DNA from: Macrosoma leucophasiata
Taxonomy: Eukaryota; Arthropoda; Insecta; Lepidoptera; Hedylidae
NCBI GenBank assembly: GCA_036365455.1
Contig: JAWQUS010000022.1
Span: 3,038,001-3,102,000 of the forward strand
DNA: 64,000 nucleotides
Direction: 5' to 3'
Part shown: piece by piece, positions 40,801 to 43,782 of the stretch
How the letters are laid out: every line of letters starts with the position of its first letter
How positions within the stretch are numbered: position 1 is the first letter of the stretch
The notes under the pieces: generated by a model
Database searches by the model: none
What the model saw: only the letters and a program-made list of their open reading frames with translations
Told to the model about the DNA's origin: nothing
Made by a program: the position numbers and the translations under genes

Positions 40801-43782
40801 AGTAAATACATAAATACATAGATGTTAAATTTAATTTAAATTAATACACTACTTACAATATGAAGATAAATACATCATATAATAAATTACCTATAAATAA
40901 ATGTATATATGATTATATATAGATACATAAATTATTATGATGATGATGGCTAACATAAGAAATTAGGACAACTGACTCAAGAAGTATTTCTTAAGCATGA
41001 GCTTGAAAGCTAATTTACTGGGAGATTTCCGGATGTCAATGGGAAGCGCGTTCCAGAGCTTTATTGTCGAGATGGCAAAGGAGTTTGACAAGAAACCTGA
41101 ACGGTGCGAAGGAATTGCAAGAGTTAAATTTTCAGATGATCGTAGAGAAAAATTGTGGGTGTCACCTAGAAATTTATATCTACCTATAAAATAAAAATCA
41201 ACAGATTCAACTGATCAGTCGATCAATCAGTTTTTGCTTATAAATACTTACATACAAGTAAACTATCACAATGATAGAATTAAACGTTACCGACTCATCT
41301 GAATAATTTATTAAAGAGTACATACCTATTTTGTATTATCGCGTGACGACATTGCATTAATTAGTTTGCAAATTTCATTAAATCATTCAAAACCTTCTAC
41401 TCGTATTCGTAACGATTACGTCCACAAAACTTAATCAAATTACTTTTAGGTGATCATGGATAATTTGTGAAAAAAATATAATTTTCTACGCAAAATAGAC
41501 CGCTAACAAGGATGTAGGCAATATAGCTCATTATTAGTAAATCTACTTGGCTTATCTGCACATTGATATCTATTCAATTACGCTCGCAACAACATAAGAC
41601 ATATTAGATCCAAAGGTAAGAAAGGTCAAATGAAATCAAAGTCTTTCAGGATCATCATTTGGAAATATACCTTTCGCGGGAGACATATGCTACATCCATT
41701 GTTTGAACAAAATTAACTTTATCCCATCTTTTTTCAATCAATTCATCAAGGATTTCAGTCACTTTCAGTTTCCTTACTTAATAACAGAGGTTATTTTTCA
41801 ATCCTGTACCTCCAGCCTTAAAAAAAATGATCTGCTATATCTTTAGATATCAAAGTCAATCGATTAAAGTTATGAACTCAACGATGTCAACGTTCCGCAC
41901 AATTCTAAACATAGATTCAAAGATCGTACGATATTTCAAGAGCAATAACACTTGCATTTACTATTAACAAAGTATATTGAACATCTATTATACTCCACGG
42001 TACTTGTAGTGTTGTGGTTGAATAACAATGGTTTGTTTTTATATTCGCCTTACCTCAAAGAACATAAAACTTTATTTCCCATGTATGATATTGTATGTTC
42101 TTAGGTTTTCGCAGGCTACATTTTTTTTACATTAAAATAAAACTTGTTTTTTGATTTATCGCAGACCAGACTGATCACAATGTCTGCTCGAGACCACGGA
42201 AGCTGAAAAGCGAACGAAACATCGGGTTGAATTATAATCATTTTAGTTTAATATACGCGTGATAAATCCGAAAATTCTTTTTATTTCAATGATATGATAT
42301 TTATAAAATTCTATATTTATATCAATGATTTATACCTATATTTTTATTCTGTCAGGACCGGGATATCTAGCGCTCTACACTCTCTGCTTACCCCGTTAGG
42401 GACCTGGCGTGAAGATACATACACATATAAAATTCTAGTTTTTATCCGCGACTTCGTTGACGTGTAATTCTTTACAAAAATTAATTCATCCCCTATTTAA
42501 AACCTACAAGGGTTGAATTTTAAAAAGAAATCTATCCCAGCGTCTAGAACTATCTCATTGAAATCGGTTCAGCCGTTTTGACATGAAAGCGGAACATACA
42601 GACACAATTCCACCATGATCTTAAATAATAATATAAATTACTAATCTAGCAATTTTATATAGTAATTGTGTGACTAATGCTTTAAGAAATAATAAGTAAA
42701 GCTATTTGGTACATGCTATGGTTTGAATAAGGTTTCGACGACACGTACACCGTACACGCTAACTGTACGTGCTCAATGTTTTGGAATTCGTATATTTGAT
42801 TTGCACTACTAAGCAGTATTTCACTAGGCAAGATTGATTTGTAACCAGCGCATAATTCTTAAAGGGCTTTGGCTCAAGACTAACACTTTTGTTGTACAAC
42901 TTTTTCTAATTCAAAATTTTTTTTACCATACAAAAAATAATAAAAAGAATTTGCAGTTCTAATACTTCTTAACTTTACGTTACGTAAACAGCTGACGTCT
43001 GTACCTATGTAAAAATTGACCTATGAAACGTAGTGCTAACAATTCATAGAAGTCCCATTTGAAACGATTTTATTTCTTATCCTGTGATGTACTGCGTTTT
43101 GGCAAAAGTCATAGAACAAAAGTTGTTAGTCTTAACGTACCTAACTCACCTTTGACGATTTATGCGCTAGATATATTTAACTGTTTATATTACATTATGT
43201 TCATTTATGTTCATTATGCAAGATTTATCTATGAGAGAAAAACTTAAATGCATCATCACTTATCGGTATTCCTCAAATGAGCAAAAAATATGCACGTAAG
43301 TACAAATTAAACTCTGCCTTATAACTCTTATAAGTGCATTATGGTAAAGGACAAGTCCCATGTCGAGTTTGACGTACGTCGGACACATAATCGAACACAG
43401 AGGATTACACCGGAAATATCTGGCACATGACAGAAGAAAAAAATGCATTAACACGCTCTTAGAATAGATATCGAATCCATGATCGTGTAGCGGTAGTAGA
43501 AATTACTTACTGCAAGGTTCCCTTTGGTGGTTTAAGTAGCCTGCCATCTTCGGCGGGTGATAGTTCCTCGTTCTCACTAGTTCCCGGCTCCGCGTCTATC
43601 GTCACTTGAAACTTCTGCATTAAATTGCTCGGCAACACATCTGTAGCTTCGTCCTCCCATGATGCTTCCGTTTCGGCTGTGGTATCGCCCAAAACGAACC
43701 GTTTTGATGTCCGACGCTTTAGCATCGCGAATAAATCTCTGAAGTAATTCGTTATCACTACCGTTATCGACAGATAATCCAT
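5754..43782 (-). CDS. ACC: Acetyl-CoA carboxylase, N-terminal half (25 exons)
   Basis: ATP- and biotin-dependent cytosolic enzyme making malonyl-CoA, the committed step of fatty-acid synthesis. The 25 exons join in phase to about 1,149 codons; animal ACC is about 2,300-2,500 residues, so this is half. Domains: regulatory N-terminus 1-130; biotin carboxylase about 131-625 (GWGHASEN 218-225, [11 protein letters not shown] 315-325, [11 protein letters not shown] 381-391, [10 protein letters not shown] 443-452); BCCP about 719-830 with biotin Lys792 in VMKM; central region to 1149 (ends YHTNAA). The start is Met1 (43782) or Met20 (43725, better -3 context); an in-frame TAG lies 6 bases upstream of Met1. 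All BC motifs are intact. The carboxyltransferase domain is not in the window. Introns carry many transposons and decayed copies of several exon ends. Confidence 0.95.
6164..6444 (-). mobile_element. S1 SINE, head-truncated
   Basis: S1 tail to B-box present; the tRNA-like head breaks at GTAGTAGTGGTGGCTTTC. It follows a fragment of the 5S-derived SINE (about 6075-6130). Confidence 0.8.
6462..6780 (+). mobile_element. tRNA-derived SINE S3 interrupted by a Helitron-like element
   Basis: S3 (TTTCGGGTCTGG ... ACGACACAGGTTTATACC) stops at 6547 and resumes at about 6730 with GTGGGGCTGTGAGTGTA. Between is an antisense Helitron-like copy: ACTAGCTGTTGCCCGCGGC with a GC hairpin at one end and TATAATATTAAGTA at the other. 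Confidence 0.75.
6811..6925 (-). mobile_element. Non-LTR retrotransposon 3' end (family L1)
   Basis: L1 family 3' terminus: coding C-terminus YPVRDLA followed by a short UTR ending in (ATAC)n, read on the - strand (plus strand starts TATGTATGTATGTACC). Copies also at 10452, 11740, 21292, 33684, 55154 (-) and 17893, 42352, 60933 (+). Confidence 0.8.
6949..7077 (-). CDS. ACC: ACC exon 24 (1046-1088)
   Basis: Starts [19 protein letters not shown] and ends VALRARQ. Main acceptor CAACCAG has a poor pyrimidine tract; an in-frame alternative TTATAG at 7105-7107 would add nine codons (VNFVLNPNQ). Donor CAG|GTCAGT; a LINE 3' fragment begins about 25 bp downstream. Confidence 0.93.
7160..7445. repeat. 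Foldback of two inverted tRNA-like units
   Basis: 7163-7246 (-) and 7359-7440 (+) are inverted tRNA-like copies: GACTTCGGTAGCTCAGTTGG, anticodon-arm region CTGGACTAGATTCC, T-arm GTTCGAGTCTCGC. The spacer holds another inverted pair (AGCATTGTTGGCAA / TTGCCAACAATGCT). Arm pairing is imperfect and the plus copy has a mutated T-loop, so these are repeats rather than working tRNA genes. Confidence 0.75.
7566..7746 (+). repeat. Single arm of foldback family F1
   Basis: TTTTCGCGAGCTTCATACA, CCCGACGTTTCGGTCGC and TTCCAGCTACCGTGGTCACG match the arms at 53735-53890 and 54005-54105. The region 7747-8340 beyond it is AT-rich with no recognised feature. Confidence 0.65.
8764..9403 (-). mobile_element. 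S2 SINE split by a 5S-derived SINE
   Basis: S2 runs 8764-9001 and resumes 9334-9403. The interrupting 5S-derived SINE (+ strand, 9002-9333) has the GGTTAAGCATTACGGGCGC head and an (ATT)n tail. Flanks TATCAGGTAAGGC and TATTAGGTAATGC look like an aged target duplication. The S2 end lies 22 bp from the exon 23 donor. Confidence 0.85.
9427..9536 (-). CDS. ACC: ACC exon 23 (1009-1045)
   Basis: Starts [18 protein letters not shown] and ends [12 protein letters not shown]. Acceptor GACTAG, donor TTG|GTAAGT. An S2 SINE head lies about 22 bp from the donor. Confidence 0.95.
9596..9799 (-). mobile_element. S1 SINE 3' part
   Basis: S1 tail to the GAGATAAAGGAC block; the tRNA-like head is missing. Confidence 0.8.
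9854..10393 (-). mobile_element. Helitron-like elements, two families in tandem
   Basis: 9854-10080 begins CTAGCTGACCCGGCAAACTC (family also at 28625-28760). 10081-10393 is the abundant Helitron-like family: antisense hairpin end CCCGGACGAAGGCGTGGGCG-CAGCTAGT, internal CAGACAGACAGAC, and other end TTTGTATAGAT. Other copies: 13679-13987, 22491-22806 (-), 28763-29100, 33952-34092 and 60193-60497 (+). Confidence 0.75.
10452..10590 (-). mobile_element. L1-family LINE 3' fragment
   Basis: Plus strand reads CTTCACGCCAGGTCCCTAAC and CGTGCCTCGTCTACC, the complement of the L1 ORF2 end. Region 10590-10990 after it has no recognised feature. Confidence 0.8.
10995..11430 (-). mobile_element. Retroposon family S4 with 9-bp target duplication
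   Basis: Target duplication AAAGTTGAG at 10995-11003 and 11422-11430 flanks a 418-bp body that starts with a T-run on the + strand, i.e. an A-tailed retroposon sense on -. Contains CGCATATTGCCAGTGTC and CGCACTGTTATTC. Other copies 51961-52260 (about AATTATG duplication) and 56075-56455 (TAATTTAGA). Confidence 0.85.
11474..11556 (-). CDS. ACC: ACC exon 22 (981-1008)
   Basis: 27 codons: [19 protein letters not shown] then QVESNFQL. Acceptor TTTTCAG, donor TGG|GTAAGT. Central region. Confidence 0.95.
11740..11868 (-). mobile_element. L1-family LINE 3' fragment near exon 21
   Basis: Same terminus as at 10452, preceded by TATGTATGTATG. Confidence 0.8.
11907..11993 (-). CDS. ACC: ACC exon 21 (952-980)
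   Basis: 28 codons with [20 protein letters not shown] and ending VQRY. Acceptor TTACAG, donor TAG|GTAAGA. A LINE 3' fragment ends about 30 bp from its donor. Confidence 0.95.
12055..12345 (-). mobile_element. S2 SINE, full length
   Basis: From the T-run at 12056 to TCTACCACCAGT. Confidence 0.9.
12541..12815 (+). mobile_element. S2 SINE, opposite orientation
   Basis: Lacks the first few bases; forms an inverted pair with 12055-12345, about 200 bp apart, within the intron between exons 20 and 21. Confidence 0.9.
12846..12982 (-). CDS. ACC: ACC exon 20 (907-951)
   Basis: Contains [19 protein letters not shown] and [19 protein letters not shown]. Acceptor CCTCAG, donor TCA|GTGAGT; CA joins T of exon 21 (His952). 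Confidence 0.95.
13010..13222 (-). mobile_element. S2 SINE, truncated by family D
   Basis: S2 tail through GAACACTACCATTTC, then joins family D at 13222. Confidence 0.85.
13222..13433 (+). repeat. Interspersed repeat family D
   Basis: Marked by GAATGGACACTTCGACGTCC, CGTGCTACGCACACAGG and GAGACCAAATTAAGCGTTTG. Copies: 3821-4035, 25655-25900 (expanded by a GA microsatellite) and 48880-49090 (inverted). No coding capacity or clear termini seen. Confidence 0.75.
13679..13987 (-). mobile_element. Helitron-like element
   Basis: Same family as 10081-10393; ends ATTTATTTGTATAGAT. A second Helitron-like remnant follows to 14120, ending in the sense orientation with GCGGGCGAAGCCGCGGGC and AACAGCTAGT. 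Confidence 0.75.
14166..14272 (-). CDS. ACC: ACC exon 19 (871-906)
   Basis: Starts [20 protein letters not shown]. Acceptor TTACAG, donor GAG|GTAATT. Central region. Confidence 0.95.
14385..14476 (-). repeat. tRNA-like repeat unit
   Basis: Complement carries GACTTCAGTAGCTCAATTGG, CTGGACTAGATTCCCAG and a T-arm GAGTTCGAGTCTCGC. Related units: 7163, 7359, 18405-18515, 20435-20520, 27975-28055 and 36850-36925. Confidence 0.65.
14530..15300. other. GC-rich block of unknown identity
   Basis: About 770 bp of markedly higher GC than the surrounding intron. Its edge (TGTCTCTCGTCAGCACGGGG) recurs inverted at 24550-24590, so at least that end is repetitive. It includes a hairpin at 15064-15117 (TGCAGAAATTTAGA / TCTAAATTTCTGCA). 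Frames of 85 residues or less show no recognised domain. Possibly a fragment of a retrotransposon. Confidence 0.4.
15275..15475. repeat. Interspersed repeat with a second copy at 57790-57980
   Basis: Shared core: TGGTTGAAAA-TAATAAAATCG, AACTCTAAAATATATTCTTG and CGCAACATCTCC. Begins with a small palindrome around CAACCATGGCCATGTTGAA. Confidence 0.65.
15633..15770 (-). CDS. ACC: ACC exon 18 (825-870)
   Basis: Starts [16 protein letters not shown] and ends [10 protein letters not shown]. Acceptor CACCAG-type (CCAG|AAC), donor CTG|GTGAGT. First segment of the ACC central region. Confidence 0.95.
16195..16335. mobile_element. Hairpin MITE (family M1)
   Basis: GGTTGCACCAAGATATTT then arms CACATCCTTCTCTAACTT / AGTTAGAGAAGGATGTAA. 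Same family stacked at 44815-45215. Confidence 0.65.
16396..16501 (-). CDS. ACC: ACC exon 17 (790-824), biotinylation site
   Basis: Starts [16 protein letters not shown]: Lys792 in the MKM motif is the biotin attachment site. Acceptor CATCAG, donor TGG|GTAAGT. Completes the BCCP fold and starts the following linker. Confidence 0.97.
16802..16870 (-). pseudogene. Decayed duplicate of the 3' end of ACC exon 16
   Basis: Aligns to the last roughly 23 codons of exon 16 ([13 protein letters not shown], stop, FYAKIE) and ends with the same GAG|GTGAGTAGACC donor 134 bp downstream of the true one. An in-frame TAG and no acceptor make it non-coding. Confidence 0.85.
16936..17147 (-). CDS. ACC: ACC exon 16 (719-789), BCCP first half
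   Basis: 70 codons after a split Gly. Contains [38 protein letters not shown] and [16 protein letters not shown], the biotinyl domain up to the hairpin that carries the biotin. Acceptor TTGCCAG, donor GAG|GTGAGTAGACC. Confidence 0.97.
17367..17552. repeat. About 83-bp tandem repeat abutting the exon 15 donor
   Basis: GGTCTACTCGGTCTACT occurs at 17370, 17452 and 17536, with related AT-rich spacers (TTTTACGC / TTTTAACGCC). The last unit runs into the splice donor of exon 15, so the donor context itself is part of the repeat. Confidence 0.85.
17556..17722 (-). CDS. ACC: ACC exon 15 (663-718)
   Basis: Contains [16 protein letters not shown] and [18 protein letters not shown], the beta-barrel BT segment before BCCP. 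Acceptor CTTTGCAG, donor GCG|GTGAGTAGACC. The intron opens with three about 83-bp repeats each carrying GAGTAGACC. Confidence 0.97.
17893..18064 (+). mobile_element. L1-family LINE ORF2 C-terminal fragment
   Basis: Reads a diverged form of RWFGH-ERM ... [13 protein letters not shown] with an early stop; 3' end missing. Confidence 0.75.
18563..18672 (-). CDS. ACC: ACC exon 14 (627-662), BC-BCCP linker
   Basis: Starts [16 protein letters not shown]. Acceptor CTTCCAG, donor GAA|GTGAGT; AA joins A of exon 15 to make Lys663. Helical linker between biotin carboxylase and the BCCP-flanking barrel. Confidence 0.95.
19005..19205 (+). mobile_element. tRNA-derived SINE, family S3
   Basis: Head GTCCAGCGGTGTGAGATGAC with B-box GCGTTCAATCCCC, then ATATTTGTATGGCCTACAG, ACGACACAGG and a TGTGAGTGTAAGCGTATTTT tail. 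Copies: 24100-24305, 35183-35345, 51075-51275 (+), 27492-27690 (-), 6462-6780 (split). Confidence 0.8.
19225..19335 (+). repeat. LINE 3' UTR tail
   Basis: AATGGTTGACTGGTAGAAAA, GTGGCGTTAAGTCCG and an ATAAATAAATA end; same as 5265-5382 and 40570-40690. Confidence 0.75.
19401..19545 (-). CDS. ACC: ACC exon 13 (578-626)
   Basis: Contains [21 protein letters not shown] (key part [15 protein letters not shown]) and ends LDALIAER. Acceptor TGTACAG; donor AGG|GTATTT is weak, being followed by a T-rich run. Closes the biotin carboxylase domain. Confidence 0.95.
19660..19967 (-). mobile_element. S1 SINE fused to a truncated exon copy
   Basis: Full-length S1 with good A and B boxes. Its head end meets the tandem exon-12 array at a shared AGT. 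Confidence 0.9.
19967..20187 (-). pseudogene. Two truncated tandem copies of ACC exon 12
   Basis: Period 139 bp. Copy 2 (20053-20163) holds about 111 bp of the exon 3' end plus donor AGAGG|GTGAGT but has a one-base deletion (GAACCGTGC versus GAACTCGTGC) that breaks the frame. Copy 1 (19967-20024) keeps only the exon middle; the rest is replaced by an S1 SINE across a short shared AGT. The two copies and the true exon are close to identical, so the duplication is recent or recently homogenised. Confidence 0.9.
20192..20354 (-). CDS. ACC: ACC exon 12 (524-577), intact copy of a tandem array
   Basis: Contains [39 protein letters not shown] and [14 protein letters not shown]. Acceptor TCGCAG, donor AGAGA|GTGAGT; the GA joins G of exon 13 to make Glu578. 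Ignoring this donor would give an immediate in-frame TGA. Confidence 0.97.
20875..21190 (-). mobile_element. 5S-derived SINE, inverted copy
   Basis: Complement of the family: TAATAATAATGGCAACC tail, CTATCTATCGATA, GGCTTAACGTGCCCTCCGAA; the 5S-like head is partly deleted between CGCCACTAG and CGATCTACACCAG. Confidence 0.8.
21292..21745 (-). pseudogene. L1-family LINE ORF2, C-terminal 136 residues
   Basis: Longest copy in the window. Open from [20 protein letters not shown] through [11 protein letters not shown] and [19 protein letters not shown] to YPVRDLA and a stop, the C-terminus of a non-LTR retrotransposon endonuclease/reverse-transcriptase polyprotein. Followed by (ATAC)n. Only the 3' end is present, as expected of 5'-truncated retrotransposition. 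Confidence 0.85.
21867..22258. mobile_element. TIR element family M2 with internal tandem duplication
   Basis: Ends are inverted: CATAGAGCAAC-CGGCCCACCGG and CCGTGTTGCTCTATG. The interior has a roughly 103-bp tandem repeat (TTATTACGAAACTCACACC ... GATAGGCACGGGACCATT twice). Other copies: 30127-30755 (split), 33325-33620, 36957-37252, 47225-47555, 55406-55600, 56698-57215 (split). Confidence 0.8.
22305..22467 (-). CDS. ACC: ACC exon 11 (470-523)
   Basis: Starts [18 protein letters not shown] and ends [16 protein letters not shown], the C-terminal BC subdomain. Acceptor GATCGCAG-type (CGCAG|ATC), donor AAG|GTCAGA. Notably GC-rich compared with its introns. Confidence 0.97.
22831..23075 (-). 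mobile_element. S2 SINE copy
   Basis: Lacks a few internal bases; ends near GCGGAGCTCTACCA. Followed at 23080-23412 by a TIR-like repeat beginning TCGACCGCAACAACCG and ending with its complement (CGGTCGTTGCGGTCGA), a likely MITE. Confidence 0.75.
23453..23560 (-). pseudogene. Diverged duplicate of the 3' part of ACC exon 10
   Basis: 36 codons stay open and align with exon 10 from about residue 434, reading [18 protein letters not shown]... and ending [14 protein letters not shown], followed by an intact donor-like CAG|GTCAGT. The catalytic Arg is Cys, the VEH motif is EEY, and no acceptor or 5' half is present. Clearly older than the copies near 20 kb. Confidence 0.8.
23722..23895 (-). CDS. 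ACC: ACC exon 10 (412-469), BC catalytic loop
   Basis: 58 codons, phase 0. Acceptor CCTCAG, donor CAG|GTCAGT. Carries metal ligand Glu443, Asn445, catalytic Arg447 and Glu451-His452 in [16 protein letters not shown]. The donor is followed by a tandem AGTAGACCG repeat. A decayed copy of its 3' part lies 269 bp downstream. Confidence 0.97.
24393..24508 (-). CDS. ACC: ACC exon 9 (373-411)
   Basis: Acceptor TTTCAG, donor AAG|GTAATA. Contains [19 protein letters not shown], the highly conserved bicarbonate/ATP site block, complete. Confidence 0.97.
24751..25115 (+). mobile_element. 5S-derived SINE, full length
   Basis: AAGCGCGCATGGCCCGCGGC head, CTCGGTTAAGCACTACGGGC, GATGGGTGAACGCT, and ATTATTATAC tail. 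It is followed immediately by an S1 SINE. Confidence 0.85.
25116..25428 (-). mobile_element. S1 SINE, full length
   Basis: Intact ends and boxes; lies between exons 8 and 9. Confidence 0.9.
25467..25560 (-). CDS. ACC: ACC exon 8 (342-372)
   Basis: Acceptor TCGTAG, donor ATG|GTAAGA. Contains [16 protein letters not shown] and [13 protein letters not shown], the strand with the nucleotide-contacting residues of biotin carboxylase. Confidence 0.97.
25788..25880. repeat. GA microsatellite inside family D
   Basis: About 90 bp of (GA)n with GGAG interruptions inserted between the TCTTGCAG and GAGTGTCCGCGG parts of family D. Confidence 0.95.
26048..26142 (-). CDS. ACC: ACC exon 7 (310-341), ATP-binding glycine loop
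   Basis: Acceptor TCCTCCAG, donor CAG|GTCTGT (weak). Contains [19 protein letters not shown]: the ATP-binding Lys316 and the tetraglycine loop of the ATP-grasp fold, all conserved. Confidence 0.97.
26340..27290 (+). mobile_element. Helitron-like remnant ends around an unexplained 700-bp interior
   Basis: Left end ACTATTATAAAGGCGAAAGT at 26347; right end CGAACGAAGTCGCGGGCAAA-AGCTAGTT at 27265-27291. The same-orientation ends suggest one roughly 950-bp element. It contains a 40-bp direct duplication at 26447-26510 (CTTATACATCAGAATAACAC twice). A GC-rich stretch at 26930-27060 inside shows no domain. Confidence 0.5.
27492..27690 (-). mobile_element. S3 SINE, inverted
   Basis: Complement of the family from AAATACGCTTAAACTCACAG to GCTGGACTAACCGG; ends 11 bp before the exon 6 donor. 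Confidence 0.8.
27706..27813 (-). CDS. ACC: ACC exon 6 (274-309)
   Basis: Codon 274 (GAA) is split g|aa. Acceptor CATTCTAG, donor TTG|GTGAGT. Covers the variable segment between the first BC subdomain and the ATP-grasp core, ending [15 protein letters not shown]. Confidence 0.95.
28051..28499. mobile_element. PIF/Harbinger-like MITE inserted in a tRNA-like repeat
   Basis: Termini GGGGGCGTCCATAAATTACG and its near-complement (AATTTATGGACGCCCCC) flanked by CTAAG on both sides: either 5-bp CTAAG with a GGGGC end or 3-bp TAA with a GGGGGC end. TAA with G-rich TIRs suits PIF/Harbinger. Removing it rejoins TTTACCACTAAG and CTACCGAAGTCCC of a tRNA-like unit (27975-28515). Carries no transposase. 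Confidence 0.8.
28763..29100 (+). mobile_element. Helitron-like element, sense orientation
   Basis: ATCTATATAAATAAATAAAA start, GTCTGTCTGTCTGTCTGTTT interior, hairpin CGTCCGGGTAGATACTG ... GCGGACGAAGTCGCGGGC and ACAGCTAGT end. It stops about 18 bp before the exon 5 donor. Confidence 0.8.
29118..29298 (-). CDS. ACC: ACC exon 5 (214-273)
   Basis: 60 codons plus one base. Acceptor TGTGTGCAG, donor GCG|GTAAGG. Contains [19 protein letters not shown] and [13 protein letters not shown], the second BC motif and the conserved Lys of GDK. Ends in the SGS loop before the ATP-grasp insert. Confidence 0.97.
29340..29590 (+). mobile_element. S2 SINE copy
   Basis: ACTAGTGGTAGAGCTCCAGC to TAACATAAAAAAAA with an internal deletion around the GACCTTGGTC block. 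The following 29600-29930 is A-rich with no recognised feature. Confidence 0.85.
30127..30755. mobile_element. M2 TIR element split by an S1 SINE
   Basis: M2 left end 30135 (CATAGAGCAACACGGGCC) and right end 30745 (CCCGTGTTGCTCTATG). S1 occupies 30225-30523; ATCATTTTTT before and ATCAATTTTT after look like its target duplication. A truncated M2 fragment lies at 29935-30030. Confidence 0.8.
31519..32350 (-). pseudogene. Three decayed downstream copies of ACC exon 4
   Basis: Copy 2 (32228-32350) keeps the last 38 codons almost unchanged (one replacement, GGSKNNNY) with donor CAG|GTCAGTCACAG, but lacks the acceptor and first 9-10 codons. Copy 3 (31856-31935) keeps [12 protein letters not shown] then a mutated tail and stop. 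Copy 4 (31523-31605) keeps [22 protein letters not shown] then runs into GTCAGTCAG. The landmark TTGGAGCCGC or its variant occurs at 32601, 32289, 31887 and 31542, so spacing is 312, 402 and 345 bp. Flanking intron (e.g. TTTTTTATTGGA) repeats with the exon, so the unit is exon plus intron. Confidence 0.85.
32540..32680 (-). CDS. ACC: ACC exon 4 (167-213), intact copy of a duplicated exon
   Basis: 47 codons, acceptor TTTGTTTCAG, donor CAG|GTCAGT. Contains [19 protein letters not shown] and [19 protein letters not shown]. Only this copy has an acceptor; three decayed copies lie downstream between 31519 and 32350. Confidence 0.97.
32825..33122 (+). mobile_element. S2 SINE copy
   Basis: CTGGTGGTAGAGCTCCAGTG to CATTACATAAAAAAAAA with a short internal repeat (TTAATGTGAAC twice). 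33180-33310 is a Jockey-like LINE tail (GGTTGCCTGGAAGAGATGGC), as at 50405-50555. Confidence 0.85.
33325..33620. mobile_element. M2 TIR element
   Basis: CATAGAGAAACACGGGCTAC to GGTGTTGCTCTATG; short copy of the family. Confidence 0.8.
33684..33790 (-). mobile_element. L1-family LINE 3' fragment
   Basis: TATGTATGTATCTTCACGCC to TCGTCTACCTTCAT; ends about 38 bp from the exon 3 donor. The intron between exons 2 and 3 also holds a truncated Helitron-like copy (33952-34092) and an S2 fragment (34094-34317). Confidence 0.8.
33828..33935 (-). CDS. ACC: ACC exon 3 (131-166), BC N-terminal subdomain
   Basis: 36 codons, phase 0 at both ends, acceptor TTTCAG, donor ATG|GTGAGT. Contains [19 protein letters not shown], the first strand and glycine loop of the biotin carboxylase fold. 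Confidence 0.97.
34451..34568 (-). CDS. ACC: ACC exon 2 (92-130), AMPK-site region
   Basis: Acceptor CCATGCAG, donor AAG|GTAATT. Begins PSMSQGTV, the position of the inhibitory AMPK phosphoserine in animal ACC (here Ser95), then [14 protein letters not shown], the conserved lead-in to the biotin carboxylase domain. The residue at -4 to Ser95 is Gln91, formed by the split codon. Confidence 0.95.
34895..35480. repeat. Foldback repeat with an S3 SINE inside
   Basis: Arms GGGCCCGCACCTTGTACACT (34949) and its complement (AGTGTACAAGGTGCGGGCCC, 35408) with matching flanks (CATCCTT-TAACAAAGGACA). The S3 SINE occupies 35183-35345. This is in ACC intron 1. Confidence 0.7.
36205..36420 (-). other. Candidate alternative first exon of ACC
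   Basis: Between ACC exon 1 and exon 2 there is a stretch of 75 open codons on the - strand ending CCTACAG|GTTAGA, a plausible donor, and the stretch just upstream (36400-36490) is less AT-rich. If used as a non-coding leader, translation could begin at Met94 in exon 2 (ATG TCC CAG). Its own frame would not join exon 2. No promoter element could be assigned. Confidence 0.25.
36850..37252. repeat. tRNA-like unit followed by an M2 TIR element
   Basis: 36855-36925: GGATCGAACCTGCGACCTC and TTTACCACTAAGCTGCCGAA (tRNA-like, - strand). 36957-37252: M2 copy, CACAGAGCAACACGGGCTAC to GCTCTATG. Confidence 0.65.
38489..39748 (+). mobile_element. Internally deleted piggyBac-like element
   Basis: TTAA at 38489-38492 and 39745-39748. 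Termini TTAACACTTAACCACCTACC and TAGGTGGTAAAGGGTTAA are inverted, with subterminal CGGTCTC...GACCGCA motifs at 38513, 38680 and 39684. About 1.26 kb, internally deleted. Confidence 0.8.
38755..39345 (+). pseudogene. piggyBac-like transposase remnant (ends only)
   Basis: N-terminus [20 protein letters not shown] with an acidic stretch ([18 protein letters not shown]), then a short SR/TS-like repeat region out of frame. After a junction, the C-terminal Cys-rich finger is recognisable ([26 protein letters not shown]) with a frameshift. The catalytic Asp domain is absent. Confidence 0.65.
40570..41200 (-). pseudogene. LINE reverse-transcriptase C-terminus and 3' UTR
   Basis: The - strand from about 41195 reads [34 protein letters not shown] and a stop at 40963, the usual end of Jockey/CR1-type ORF2 (xLWNxLPxxIR...FKxxLKxxL). 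The 3' UTR runs to 40570 with GGTTGACTGTCAGAGAATGC, AGTCCGCC and an ATAAATAAATA tail. The plus-strand 65-codon frame here is its shadow. Confidence 0.75.
41201..42100. other. Intron 1 sequence without recognised features
   Basis: AT-rich, no ORF with a recognisable domain and no repeat shared with elsewhere in the window was noticed. A fragment of foldback family F1 follows at about 42105-42275 (AGACCACGGAAGCTGAAAAG). Confidence 0.5.
42352..42640 (+). mobile_element. L1-family LINE 3' end and Helitron-like remnant
   Basis: 42352-42422: GGGATATCTAGCGCTCTACA to CGTGAAGATACATACAC. 42430-42640: TTTTTATCCGCGACTTCGTTG, TCATTGAAATCGGTTCAGCC, a degraded Helitron-like copy. Confidence 0.65.
43511..43782 (-). 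CDS. ACC: ACC exon 1 (residues 1-90)
   Basis: Encodes the acidic regulatory N-terminus; [19 protein letters not shown] corresponds to the conserved RF-hydrophobic-hydrophobic-G...ED segment near the start of animal ACC. Donor GCA|GTAAGT leaves CA, which joins G of exon 2 to give Gln91. An upstream in-frame TAG rules out a longer coding exon in this frame. Separated from exon 2 by a 9-kb intron. Confidence 0.85.

Noticed and set aside
40997..41194. Plus-strand 65-codon protein
   Set aside because: The opposite strand reads a recognisable LINE reverse-transcriptase C-terminus with LWNALP; the plus frame is its shadow.
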